64,000 nucleotides of DNA from Malurus cyaneus samueli (Eukaryota; Chordata; Aves; Passeriformes; Maluridae), in the NCBI GenBank assembly GCA_009741485.1, contig CM019217.1, positions 46,307,814 through 46,371,813 of the forward strand, in the 5' to 3' direction. The position numbers were made by a program, and so were the translations under genes. Shown in pieces: positions 1 through 12,800 of the stretch. Below the pieces are notes generated by a model. The model saw nothing but the letters and a program-made list of their open reading frames with translations. It was not told the origin of the DNA and made no database searches. How positions within the stretch are numbered: position 1 is the stretch's first letter; every line of letters starts with the position of its first letter.

Positions 1-92
1 GTTTGCTGATATGCTCTTGCCAGCTCCAGAGGGAAGCTTTGGTATCTGCAGTGCTCTTCTGATTAAATCTTTTCTGACCGATGTGCTTCCTC
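1..92 (+). CDS. Possible internal exon fragment of the left-edge gene (INTS10-like?)
   Basis: One of three frames stays open from the window edge to a GTAAGA donor at 93 and gives a protein-like translation containing ADMLLPAPEG and LLIKSFLTDVLP. The other two frames stop within the segment. If real, it is an upstream exon of the gene that ends at 2501. An open frame of this length arises by chance fairly often, the 5' part is off the window, and I cannot match it confidently to a known protein. Treat it as a candidate only. Confidence 0.28.
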
Positions 93-2344
93 GTAAGAGC
101 TTTGACAGTTCATCGTAGTACAACTGTGTATTGGTTTTGCACCTGCTGCTGTCCTTTCTTCCGGTGTAACTGTCCAAAAATATGCGTATCTATTTAGACC
201 ACAAGTGTAGAACAACCTTGCGATGAAATCTGGGGATATTTGCATGTTTGGTGCTGTTAGAGTCCTGCACCCCTTTGGCTGCTCGGTGGTTATACTGCTG
301 TGTGAGCTCAATCTAGTTTTTTGTTGCTCCTGTTTTGGAGAGTTGTTTTGCACCGGAGGGGGAGTTGGTGTGTGGGTGTTTGAATGCTGCTATTTGCTGT
401 TTTTTAAAGGACTTCTAGCCCTCCCATGGGGTTACTGCAGCAGGAATTCATACCTGTGCTACAGCCCAGCATACAGACTGCTGACAGGTACCAAGTGGAA
501 AAACCCCACTCATAGTGTGCTGTGTTTTGTCAACATGTTTTACTGCCCATGGTTTTCAGCAATTGGTTATTTTTCTTTTTCCCATAAGTTGCCAGTATCC
601 GTGTCCTTTCAATTTAATAATCACTATTGAATTTAAACAGTAATGCAGAAATCTTCAAAAGTTATACTGATATTCAGTTATATATTAGCAAGAGCATAAC
701 TCTTTATTTTCAAGGTACTGATTACTGGATCCATTTGCAGCAACTTTTCTTCATTTAGGTTGTTCTGAATTCTGTTTTGTGTTTTCCAGCTGTAATATAA
801 CACATCTTCTAAAGTGCTGCTGGCTTACTCAGTAGCTGTAGGTTGCATATTCTCCTTTAGGCTGTAACTGACCATAGCAGTTGACTATGCCAGCAATGCC
901 AGCAATGTTTAAGACAATAAAGACTGAAAACAGGACTTATCCCATAACCTCTGAATATGCTGGAGTGTTTTTAGTGTAGTTTTGCTTCATTTAGTATCTC
1001 TCACCAGGAACTGCCCAGTAGGCTCCAGACTAGTCTCTGCTTTGCCTTTTCCATGTGCTGCACAGGTCTCTACTGTTTTGGCAGAGAAGTCTCTTCTCAA
1101 ATGCCAGACTTGCTTATTTACATGAAAGTTGGGTGGTATTGTTGGTGAGGGTAATTCTAACATGTTTCCCTTTCTAGTTTCCAGCATCTCTGGATTAGCA
1201 CAGATGCCTTCAGCCTTTATTTTTTGTTTTCTTTCTGTCTTTCAATGAGCTTGCTGGGTTCGGACCAGCTCTTCCCTTCTTAACCTATGACTCAGGATTT
1301 GCCTCAGCATTAGAAATTTGCTTTTCATTTGCTTTTCTGTCTAAATTCATTTATGTTCATTCCTTCAGTAGTGTTAAAGATCTTATTGCATATCTTTTTC
1401 TCCCCTTCCCAAGTAGGGCTTGCAGGTAGATGTTACAAAGTCTTGATCTTACTGGCCTGGTTCTGGACCAGTGCAAATAAAGTGCTTTGGTCCTGCAGAA
1501 CATTGTTTTAAGGACAAGATTTAGGTGTCGAGGCCAGCAAGAGGACAAAGAACTGTTCACAAAAATGGCCTTTAACAGGGCAATATCCCATGAGTTTCCC
1601 CAGACAGCATTGCTTTAGCTTGCTCAGTAGTGGGACCTTTGTTCCGTTTGAAAACAAGTCCTGAATTTGTGCTCGGAATAACTGTAACCCCTTACCTGGT
1701 GTCTAGGATCTTCGTAAGAGCTGGCTTCTATTGATGCAGACTCACAACCTGGCTTGATTTGGGTTTTATGAAGTGTTCACCATGCCTTTCATTAGTCACA
1801 GCATTATCAGTGCCCACAGGATTATCTAGCTCCTTCCTGCTCTTTGATAGTGGTAGGAGACATCACCTGCTCTTTATGGCAGTGTCTGTCCTCCAGAGAA
1901 TGCTAGTTCATCTTTTCACTCTTCTTTCAACCCCAGCCACTTATAGAAGTGATTACAGGGAAGAAGTGGCCTGGGCAGCAAAGTTAAAGAGGAAAAAAAA
2001 TTCCTTCCCCCAAGCAAGCAGAATTTCTCTGTACTTGCTGGGTTAAGAGAATAGATTTTCCTGTTATCCAGAAGAGCAGTGTTATTTCCCCCTTCAGAAG
2101 TCATAATCAGACTTTCATGCAGCTTCTAACAGAAGTCCTGTTGAAAGGACTTTTAGCCCCCCTGAAAGCTACTAAACACATGATTTTTGAAAAATAACAT
2201 AGCACAGGCTCTTGGACTCTCATATAAACTCAGATATGGACCATAAATATATAGTAAGTGACATGCAGTACGTTTGAATTGACTGTAGTTCACTAAATAA
2301 CCATGACTTGATTTTGTTTGTCTCTCTTTCCTTCATGGCTTAAG
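93..2344 (+). other. Probable intronic sequence of the left-edge gene
   Basis: This AT-rich, mostly unique stretch lies left of the terminal exon at 2345 and is presumably intron. One weak exon candidate sits at 1066-1144: a pyrimidine-rich tract and CACAG acceptor, a 79-base frame open in the needed phase, and a GTGAGG donor. Scattered AATAAA hexamers (near 914 and 1470) are expected by chance in AT-rich DNA. I see no repeat or RNA gene. Confidence 0.4.
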
Positions 2345-2501
2345 GCACCACACAGTTACCCGGGGTATAACTAAAGGAGTGAAGGAAGACTTCCGCCTGG
2401 CCATGGAGCGCCAGGTCTCGCGCTGTGGGGAAAATCTCATGGTGGTCTTGCATAGGTTCTGCATTAATGAGAAAATACTGCTGCTGCAGACTCTTGCCTG
2501 A
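2345..2501 (+). CDS. INTS10: Terminal coding exon, probable Integrator complex subunit 10
   Basis: The exon follows a pyrimidine-rich acceptor ending in TTAAG and encodes 51 residues plus a TGA stop at 2499-2501. It opens with one base that completes a split codon. The translation includes [20 protein letters not shown] and [13 protein letters not shown], ending in [11 protein letters not shown] recognise this as the conserved C-terminus of INTS10, a subunit of the nuclear Integrator complex that processes snRNAs and attenuates transcription by RNA polymerase II. The rest of the gene lies to the left. The strong conservation of the motif and the poly(A) signal 190 bases downstream support a real last exon. 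The gene name is from memory and should be checked. Confidence 0.6.
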
Positions 2502-2715
2502 ATGGACTGGATCCTGATGCAATGTCTTTTATGGAAAGGGGGGAAGGCTCTTTGTATGAATAAGCAGAACAGTGGGAAATGTCAGAGGGTCAAGAAGCTC
2601 CCTATAGGTTACAGGTTTTGCAATACACAAACACTACTCAGTGTTTGTTCACTGCTTAGTTTTCTTATATGAGTAGATCAAACTTTATAAATAAAAGTTT
2701 AAGAAGTCTTTGTAA
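2502..2715 (+). other. INTS10: 3' UTR of the INTS10-like gene
   Basis: This is the untranslated tail between the TGA stop and the expected cleavage point, about 20 bases past the AATAAA at 2690-2695. It is short (about 0.2 kb) and AT-rich toward its end. Confidence 0.5.
2690..2695 (+). terminator. INTS10: Poly(A) signal of the + strand gene
   Basis: A canonical AATAAA followed by a T- and GT-containing segment, placed 190 bases after the stop codon of the terminal exon. Confidence 0.6.
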
Positions 2716-2722
2716 TATCCTA

Positions 2723-2728
2723 TTTATT
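2723..2728 (-). terminator. HGSNAT: Distal candidate poly(A) signal for HGSNAT
   Basis: TTTATT on the + strand reads AATAAA on the - strand. It lies 28 bases beyond the opposing AATAAA of the + strand gene. Use of this site would make the two transcripts overlap at their 3' ends. Confidence 0.3.
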
Positions 2729-2822
2729 TTGGATTTTTTCCATGGCGTTATACTAAGGTGTGTGTCATAGTTCTTTCCATCTTTATACATACACAGAGAA
2801 CATAGCACGGTATTTCAGTTTT

Positions 2823-2828
2823 TTTATT
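2823..2828 (-). terminator. HGSNAT: Proximal candidate poly(A) signal for HGSNAT
   Basis: This is the first AATAAA met on the - strand after the HGSNAT stop codon at 3824. It would give a 3' UTR of about 1.0 kb. Confidence 0.4.
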
Positions 2829-3823
2829 AGCACTAGTTTGGAAATCACAGCACGACTGAATTTCCTGAATTTCCAAAAGCTATTATCTTACATTGAATTG
2901 GTCTGTTAGCTCTTCCTTCTCAGCAGAATTCTACCTGTATTGCTGATTTTCAGATTCAGGGCCCTTAAGTAAATGCATGTAGAAAGAGGAGTGTTTTGAT
3001 TGAAATTTGGTAATATCCAAGTGATTACATAAAGTCAGTAGGAAATGGCGTTTCTGCACTCCTAGAGTGTAGCACATGAAACTCAGACCTCGTCCATGCA
3101 AGAGGTATAAAACACAAAGGCCCAGAACATGCACAGATGGGCTGCCAAACCTGTAGGCGCAGCCTCCTGGTTAATTAGCCAAAATAACAGATTTTAGGCT
3201 TCAGCAGGATCCTAAACCTAAGGGTTTGGTCACAGACCAAAGGAGAGGAGTACAATGAAGAATGATCAGCTGAGGCCACCACCAGGCTGTGATATAGTGG
3301 TGCCCCTGAGCTTTCCCAAATAGTCACTGGCCAAATTAAATGTGTGCCAGTAGCCAGAGGGGCACAGGCATGCAAGAGGTGCCAAGGATATATACAGGCC
3401 CCAGACCACCTCAGTTAGGGGGGTCTGTGTCATATGCAGGGACTGTTATCACAGGCCCATCCTGATAACTCCCTGCAGTCACCACCCCCATCCCTTGCAG
3501 TTCCTTTCATGAACACCATCAGGCTGTCTTAGACTGCCCAAGTGTTACGGTAAGTTCAGCTTCTCCAAATGAAGGAGGGAAATCAGTAAAATATTTACAA
3601 AAGACAGAAAACAGAGAGCAACTGCAGTAGACTAGTAAATAAACTGCAGTAGACTAGGAAAATACTGTCCCTTAAGTCACATAAAAGTCTTGATGATGAC
3701 TTCCATGGCACTGTAAACTTGAACTAGTATCCCTTTTTCGTCATACAGCCTTGAATGGCAATATTTCAGGCTAATCCACTTGCCTCATCAGAATGTAGGC
3801 TTGCTATACCTTGACCATCTCTA
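2829..3823 (-). other. HGSNAT: Probable HGSNAT 3' UTR
   Basis: This region runs between the HGSNAT stop codon and the first downstream AATAAA on the - strand. It has no supported ORF. It contains an imperfect direct repeat at 3620-3657. Confidence 0.45.
3620..3657. repeat. Short tandem duplication, 22-bp period
   Basis: The 16-base word AACTGCAGTAGACTAG occurs at 3620-3635 and again at 3642-3657. It lies in the probable HGSNAT 3' UTR. Confidence 0.8.
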
Positions 3824-6800
3824 TCAAATTTTCCAGAATATCCTTTTCCTGTAAAGTATATACGATATTACAACCCAAAGAGTTGTTGCAGTGAGGTTTT
3901 GAGTCAGATGCTCTGCGTGGGATTGACTGTCTTGCATCTTCCATTTAAAAGGGAAGTAGTTTGCAAACACTTGATGTCCAATGTAGACCAGGATTGAGTT
4001 CATTCCTGAAAGGAAGCACAGGTCATACCATCTGAAAGAGCAGGTATGGGCTTGCTTCAGAGCAAGCAGGCAGAAGTGTGCCAGGCTTATAAAAGAGCGT
4101 GGCATCAAGACACAAACAGCTAATGTCATTTGCCCCAAAGATGCTACACATTGTTTTCAAATACAGTCCAAGGGGTTCTCTCCCCAAAAACATTTATTGA
4201 AAAGAAATACAAACAACCTCTGGATAAATTAAAAATACAGCCAAATCAGTATGCTGCAATTATATTAATAAGGCGAATAATAACAGTTACTGTCTTCAGG
4301 GTGGACGAGTGCCAACCAATCTGGTCAGATCTGCTGCCTTTACAAACAAATGCTGCCTGCCCTTTAAAGCTCTGGGGTTTCTGGTAGGAGGTTTGATACC
4401 CTGCTGTCACCCTGCCCATTTTCCTGCCCAGACACCAGAAACTAAAGCTGCTGAAAGGTCCACTCTCCTGTGGCTTTGCATTCTGTACTCATGTTTGTTG
4501 TGTGCCCAGTGTGGTTAAAACCACAGTGGGATACTTTGGGAAACATGCTTCTCTAAAATCACAGAGACAGAACCTACACAGCTGCCCAGGGGATTTTGTC
4601 TTCCACATCTTCAGAAGTGGTATTACTCTGCTGACAGGCTCTGAGTTTCCCGTGAGGTTACACAAGTCTCAGCAGTCCCTTCCAAAATCAACTTCAACAG
4701 CTGTGGTATTTTACTTGGTTCTAGGCAGCTGTTCACTGGGACCTCGACTTTGAGAGTAAACTGAGAACAGTCATTAGGCAACACCAATAGCAGCTTTCAG
4801 TCCTCATTTAACGAATTGATTGCCCCTCTCTCCTAAATATCTTGTATCAAGTGTCCCAGTTTCTGTGCAAAGGTTCTGCTCAACTTAATCATTCTGGAAT
4901 CCATCAGGTTACCTCAGTCTAAATCCCTACTCTTTTAAAGACATGGGAAGCACAGAAAACAAAAGGATAATACCAGTGCAGAAAGAATTAGAAGGAATAT
5001 GTCTGCTGATATGATTTTACTGACCTGGGTATAAAAACGGAGCACCCGACCACAATTTCCTGACATCCACGAGGTAATATATGAGCAATAAGAGGATGAA
5101 GGCAAAGCAGCTTGTGGTTGTCACATATGATATTGACCTACAAACATTTTCAGAAAGAGTAATATTTAGAGAACTATGTGATACAGTAAAAATGTACAAA
5201 ATGTAAAACATTCTCTGAGATAAAATAGTACTTTAACAAAATCACACGAAATATTCCATCTCTTTGCTTACCATAAGTTCTTGTTTATGGGAATAAACCC
5301 TTCTTCTTTAGAACATTTTGTCAAGATAGCAGAAATAATTCCCTGAAATAGAAAGTCAGTAAAGTTTATGTAACATGTTTCAGAAATATTAACTTTGCAT
5401 TGCATTTAAAATACCTGTCTTTTAAAGAGCTACATAACTATCAGACTTACCATGACTATGCCCCATATGGCGAACCGACTCATAATTTGTTTGTGCTGAT
5501 CTTTGTACAACAAAGTAATTTTTCCTGCCTTATAAAAAGAATACAAAAAAATATTGAATGCATATTAATGCAACTACATTTCAAGAGCCAGATATGTCTG
5601 CCATCAGCTACCTGTACTAAGACAAAGATTACAAATAGGATTTCTAACAGCCAAGTGTCTGAAAGGCTCAGATTGAGGATTCTTTGTAAAGAATGGACAC
5701 ACAAGGGGAAAATATGTCAATACAACCCAATCAGCAGTAAAGGTGCACCTTTTCTCCCTTCCTTACTATGTTAAACTGAGGAAGGGGACAAGCATCTTCA
5801 TTAGGTCAAAACAATGCAACTTGAACTCCCTCTCCCTCAGTAAGGACTACATGAAGGAGCACCACCACAGCCAGCCCCAAGAGCTTCTCCACAGCGCCCC
5901 ATTGCACCCTGACCTGCTCAGAGCACACATACACCACCAAGAAATGTGTCTTGATAACTCACTCCTCAGTGTCACACTTCTGTTCCAAGCTCTGTCCCAC
6001 TGATATTCCCAATATTTTTTTATCCAGTGCTACATGTGGCAACAGCCCCTTCCCAGCACGAAGAGTTTCAGTTTGGTTCACAGCTGCTGCACAGCTAGAA
6101 AAGCCAGCAGTGCATCAAAACTCCATCAAAAAGTGCCATATTTTAAACAGTGGTTAGCTGTCATATTTTGGTGTTTGTAACACCAATGTGAACCCCTGCA
6201 TCTCTCTTGTCAGGGAAGGTGAGCACACAGCACCTATGCAAGATGGTTGTCACCACACGCCAAGCAGAAAATCAGCAAGGGGGAATAAGTACAGCTGCTG
6301 CTTTTAAAACCCTTACAATGAAGCTGTGAAGTTTGTGTGTCTCTTAGCCTTATTTTCCAACATGCTACTCCCAGCTTAAGCCCAACCTTAAAACAAAGTA
6401 AGTTTCCAGATGCCTATTTTGCAAACTTGTGTCCATCCCTTACAAAAACTGAGAAGTCTAGGTGTATCTAATGCAAGCCACTTCAATGTTAAATTCCACT
6501 TCTCTGGCACTCACCTCAGATTAAGTCATCCTGAAAGCATAGCTCTGGAAAAAGTTTTGTTAGAACCAGTCTCAGCTTTTAAGTAAAGAAACCCCATTGC
6601 CTCCCCACTTCCAAGCTTCCTTCAACTCTTCCCATTATAGCACACAGCCAGAAAGAAAAAGAAGTACCTGCAATCCCAAAAATGCCATAACAATGCTATT
6701 TATGGTCCCCAGGATCCCTTCAGGATCATACGGCATCGTTGATTGGTAAATCACCTTAGAGAGAAAACAATTGTTACAGGGCATCCGAACAAACAAACTC

Positions 6801-9800
6801 TCTTAAATGCCCCTGCACGTATCATTCCCAAGCCCTTCCTGACATACTGCAAACCAGAAACTACTTACACCTGAAGAGGGATGTTGATACAGATGCTTTT
6901 CTCCAAGAAGCAAACGGTCAATGTAACCAGCTGCTCCTCCAGTGCAGTTGGGATAGTTTCCAAAGTCCCCAATGCCCCCAGGACCAAGATAGCCCCTAGA
7001 ACAGAGGCAAAGAGCACAAAGTGTTGGTGTCCAGCTGCAGAGCAGCTGGCCCACTGACCAGCACACTAAATGCTCCATGTTTTCCCAGGCTAGAGGCTCA
7101 CATTGATGGCCTTGCAATAATCATCTGTTGCTGTACACAGACCTCAGGGAGATTTTAATCCTCCTCTTCTTTAGATAGAAAGGAAAAATGACATCACCTT
7201 TATACTTTTAGTACCGAAGTAAATAAAGTTTTTTCACATGACAGATGCTTCCTTTAACCCTGCTGGTCTAAAAGCTCTTCTTTCTTTCCCTGTGGCTAAT
7301 AAAGTGTACCTTCTACTCAGTAGAAGAAAAAACACCTGAAAAACCAACCCACAGAGAGTTGTCTGAGTGCACAGTCTTACCTGGGACAATCTGGCACTGG
7401 TAACAAGAAGGTCAGGCAGAGCCAAATCACTTCCAGCATCAGAATAAAAATCCACTGTGGCCAGTAGGGGAGAATATCCTGCAGAGCAGGACATGGTCCT
7501 TCCTGCATGAGATGGAAGGAGGGGGTGTTAGCTGGCAAGTGAAAGCCATGCCCTTGGGGACAACCTGTACTTCCTGGCAGGCACTCTGGAATCCCCAGAT
7601 ACAAAAGGGAGATGTCATTACAAAACTGAGTTCTACCAAAAGACCTTTCATTTTCACAAAACATTTCCAGACACTTAGTTACTTGGGGCAGGGGGGGAAA
7701 AACAAACCAAAACAAAAGCACTTAATATTTTTCAACTTGGAAAATGTCAAAAGGAATTTTGGTTCATGAGTAGAACAAAAGCCTTTTGGGAAAACAGGCC
7801 AAAAAGCAGTATTACTTTCCCCTGCGGTGAAAAAACCTTGCCAAAATTAACCGGACAAAACACAGACTAGGGGATTCAGCATAGAGATGCCTGTCCGTGA
7901 GCTTCCTTGGCAGTGGAAAAGTCATCAAGAGTGTCTTGGAATGCCTGCTTCTAAGCACCACCTGAATGGATTGGTGAAATCTTCAAATACAGTAAAGCTA
8001 CATGTGACAAAATGCAGACTGGGATGCTGAAGGGTGCACATACCCAACATTTCTGCCAGGTCACACTGCACTGCACATCAAGTGGTATGTTACATGTTTT
8101 CTTATAATTTCTCATGTGTTCTTTGTGCCCAAACAAGAGCAAAGGCTACCAAACCCTGTTCCGGTATCAGTATTCATCTTCCCACATAACTCACCCAGGT
8201 CCCACTATCAGCTCTTGTAAACAGGAGTTCGAGAGAAGCAACCACCAGGTATGTGAATCCCAGCCTCTGGAGCACCCCTGGAATACGCAGATTATCCCAG
8301 GACACTGGAAGACATGCAAGCAGTGTGAAAGAGACACAGGCTCTTTTGTAAATGCAAAAGCTATGCTTCTCCAGGGAGAGATGAGATCCACTGCACCCAT
8401 GGGTACAAGGGACACCTCCACTCTTCCACCCCAACTTATTGTACATCATAATCCTGGGAAAGTCACTAAGACAATAAACAGTGACTGGCACAAAGGTCTA
8501 ACTGAGAGAATTATATCAGTGCAGAACTGAACAGCATTCCACAATATCCCATCAAAGTGCTGACAAGGTTTTTGCAACAGCCAAGGAGGCAGGAACAAGT
8601 TACAGAAATGCAAGAGAGCAAGTTCCACTCACAAGGTCCAAGGCAGTAATTGGGATTCACAACTATGATTCCCAGCAGGATTAGCAGAAAACTTCTCCAG
8701 AGGATTTTTCTGAGCACCTTCCACTTGGAACTTCCCCACCTCATCACGGAGCCCAGTGACAATGCTATTGATGTCCCCATGATGAACACAAACCTGGAGA
8801 ACAGAGCAGATGGGAAGTGGAGCTGACAGATGTCTTGTAACATATGTGTGGACTAGCAAACACTAAAGCTGACAGAGCGGCCTGCAGAAATGCAACCACT
8901 GAGTGAAACTGGGCAATTTCATTTCCTTTGATTACTAGAAATTCCCAGGCTACTGAGCTTCAACTATGGGAGACTTCCATCTTTTTCAGTGGTCTGTTGA
9001 GGCAGGGGGTTGTAATTGCATTCAGGTATTTTTCAGCATTTCATATGCTACCAAAAAATTCTATTACCCAAAATTCAATTAGCATCTTCAGAGCAGTAAA
9101 ACACAAGCTGCAAATCTACAATTCAAATTCAAAACTGACCCTCTACTCCCCTCTACATTAGGTTCACAGTTGAAGTCCAGCTCCCTTCTCCATGAAAAAC
9201 CACAGCTGTTAAGAGAAGCATGCTAGAGGCAGATGGGAAAATTGCTCCCCCATAAGACCATTCTCTGGTTATAGAAACATTAGCTTAATCCAAAATTTAC
9301 TTGGCTATTTTATCTATGGATACACACCATTGCAGCTTTCAGCCTTGCCATATTGACAGTCTTTAACACAGTAGCATGGCATTGAGCTTCTCAGGGATGC
9401 TGCACTTTCACTGGCTGGGTAGCCCTGGGCCTTGTGTGTGGGAAGAAGGAGGATGTGGGGCACCAAAACCACTTAGCTCTTCCACTGGTTCATAAGGATC
9501 ATGTTGTGATTTGTAGGGGCAGATTCCTATTAACTGTTTAACACAAATTCATCCCTCCAAATACATTTCCACATGGAAGCAAGGTGCACACAATATTCCC
9601 TTTGCAACCCTTAATATAAAGAATCACTTAATACAAAAACTGTTCTTCAAGAAAACTTACCATGGAAACACCAGATCTGCCACTGTCAATCCTACAGAGA
9701 AATACGAAGGAGCACATTATTTACCTTGAAACCTCCTTAAATTTAACAATATTACTCCTGAGTTTCTAGAGTATTTGCAGGCTTCTAGCAATTATTCATG

Positions 9801-12800
9801 TCGCAAAATCTAAAACATGTTATAAACAAAAGCTACGAAGAGCTAATCATCTTGCTTCACTGCATTTACCACTCTTCAGGAATAGGTCTGAACAGATTGC
9901 TGTGCCTTGGGAAAGATTTCAGGGATGGGATCCTTGCTATTCTCCACTAGGGCAGCACAATGCTTGACTTCATCTCCGTCAGCTTACCAATCAAGGCATT
10001 GTGTTTTTACAGCACTGAGCAACATCAGTTTGACTGCGGTGATTAAACAACAGTGAAAAGTTGATGATGCAACCCTGTATGACAAATGAAAAGGCTGCAC
10101 ACACATTGTGATGTGAAGCCATCCTGTCACTGTGTGACAAGGGGGACCATACACTGCTTTGCCCATTAACCTATGAGGCCAGGTCCCCTGCTGAGGGACT
10201 GGCACAGCATCCCAGCCTTCGGCTGAGCAACAGCTCACTGCAGCACCAACCATTTCTAGACACTGCTGCAGTTAAAACCCAGAGTAACTGTCTCGATTGT
10301 ACTTTACCATTCCAACTCTCATGTTTGAAGAACCAGTATTTTCCTCCTCCATAATTAACAAACACCATAATTACAAGAGAGAGCCTAAAAAAATAACAGA
10401 CAAAAGTATCACGTTTTGATGAAATGTGTATGTATGAACACAAAGTTAATGATTACTACTCCCCCTAATGCATTTCTAACTCTGAGATCTGATTTATTTT
10501 ATTTTTAAAGCAGTATTTCCAAGGTTTCCAGCTTTACCAACCAGGAAGCTGTGTTTCAAAAATCATGAGTTGTGGTGAACCAAAGCAAGCTCCTTGCATA
10601 GCATTTTCACAGTGAAAATGTTCTTTTCTACCCTCTGCCACAATTTAATGTTTCCTCAAATTAGATCAATTACAAAGTGTTTTGGAAAATCTGAGAATTA
10701 AAATCTTGATTAACTTCCAACTCAAACAGACCACTGTGAACTGTCCATCTACATTGTCATGTACTGTCAAACCACCATTGGAAAAATCTCATTCCCCTTG
10801 GCAGAGCTGCTTTTGAGCAAGATCTTGTGCTCACCCTCGGAAGGTGTCAAGGGAATGCAGCCGCTTCCGAGAGGCTGTGCTCCATGAATGGGGGGTCGGA
10901 TCACAGTTAATGGAGTCTGTTGTGTTCGGGGATCCGAGCTCCTTTGGGAACAAACCAGACACATGAAGAGCAAGTCAGCAGCTGCACCAACTGACTGGGC
11001 AACAAAGGTCAGCAAACTTTCACACAATCTCTTTGTCATAATTCTCCCTGTCTTCCTTTTGCTTCCCCTCTTGTTACTTCTAACTTCTTCCTGGCTTCAC
11101 CACATTGCAATGTTTGCAGATGCTCCAGACTCTATCTTTGACCAGGCAGAAACAACAATGAAGTGAAATGAGCCTGTGCTTGAGACTCATCAGAGCTGGC
11201 TCCAGTCCAAATCGGCCAGAGACTTGCCAACACTCTGAGTTCTGCTTTACAACAGAGCTGAACAGATCCAGTTGCCAGCCCTCAAACAGGACCCACCCCA
11301 ACCCATCAGCACTTGTCTGACACTACTGACTGTTTCGAAAGCTAAACCAGTGGAAAATGAATTCTTTTAAACACAGGTGTGGCTTCTTTGCAATTGAGTT
11401 CCCTAAATCACTCTGATCAGACCTAGTGACAGCATAAAGAAGGACACATTGTATCCCAGTTATAGAGATGAGCAAATGTAAGAATTACTGTAGAGCTCTG
11501 CCTCCACGTCTTTTGAATCTAGACAGGTTTGGACTTCTTAGATATGAAGCCCAGAGTGTGATGAACTATCTACATTCTAGTACAAAATGGGACCAGACAG
11601 AAATGCCAGTTCTAGGGGTGCCGGAGAAATTTTGGCTTCATTTTTTTAGCTAAAATTCTCACTGTGCTGGAAGCAGACATGAAGGCTGTGATTTCACTTA
11701 CACTGACTATGTCAGAAGGGGACAGTGTTTTCACCAACACATTTGCTTCAAGAGAACTGAAAAGGGCCCAAAGCTCTGTTTTTGAAACTTGGGACAGCTC
11801 TACAGGGAATCCACTATACTTGCATGGAAACCCAGTCTAGTGCTCTCCACTGACACAAAACTGCCTGACATCAACACTAGGTTTGCTAAGGGGAACACAC
11901 ACACGAGGGAAAGATGATTAGCAACAAACAAGCCCCCAGAGGTCCAGACAGAGTGTGTTTCTCAGAGATGAAAACACTACAGAATGCAAACTAAAGATAC
12001 TGTGGTCACTCACGGAGTTAATCATACGATCAGTTGCTCTGGGATTCAGTTTCTTGTAAACCCAGTTTCTGACTGCATCAATTCTGAAAACAAGTAACAG
12101 TTTAAAACACAAAACAAAGCCAAAAGCACTTCATAGTTAATTTCACCTCAACAGAAACTATTTAGCAGCATAAATCAGAAGTTTGGACAGCTCCTATTTC
12201 TGTTTTTACGGCTCACATAGGTAATACTGAGATTCAGCCAGTACCTAGGATCTCAGTTAAGTCCAACTGTGTAAATACACTGACACAATCTCATGTTTGG
12301 GGGTTTTATTCTTGGATTGCCTACAGGCAAGGATGACTTTCACCAGTCAATACACAGGGTGGAAGGTTGCATTTGTTACATGAACTTTGGTCCCACTGAC
12401 TTGGATTACTGATCCAGAGCTAGACAAGGAGTAAGGGACAGGAGGGCGCAGCAGGGCATGTGTGAGATTACAGCGAACATCAGCTGCTCTTTAGTAACTG
12501 ACTGCTCTGTGCACAAGCTGACAAGGCTGCAAGATATCCCTCAAGCGAAATCACTTCACTCTGCATTTCTTGCCACATGTGCCACAACTTGCACATGGCA
12601 ACCTGTTAACAGGACAGGATCTGCAAGCAGGGCTACAAGTGGGACTCTGAGACATTAGCACGCTGTGATGTGTGGAATTGAACTGGCAGCCCCACTTCAC
12701 ATGCAAGGAGGGAGTGCTGTTCACTTACTTCATTAGAAGGCGCCCAACAATCAGGATAGCAAGGATCCCCGTGTAAACCAGGAAAGCAAAGAGAATTGCT

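Noticed and set aside
1066..1144. Candidate middle exon of the left-edge gene
   Set aside because: Splice signals and phase fit, but the Cys/Trp-rich translation resembles no protein I recognise; kept only as part of a low-interest finding.
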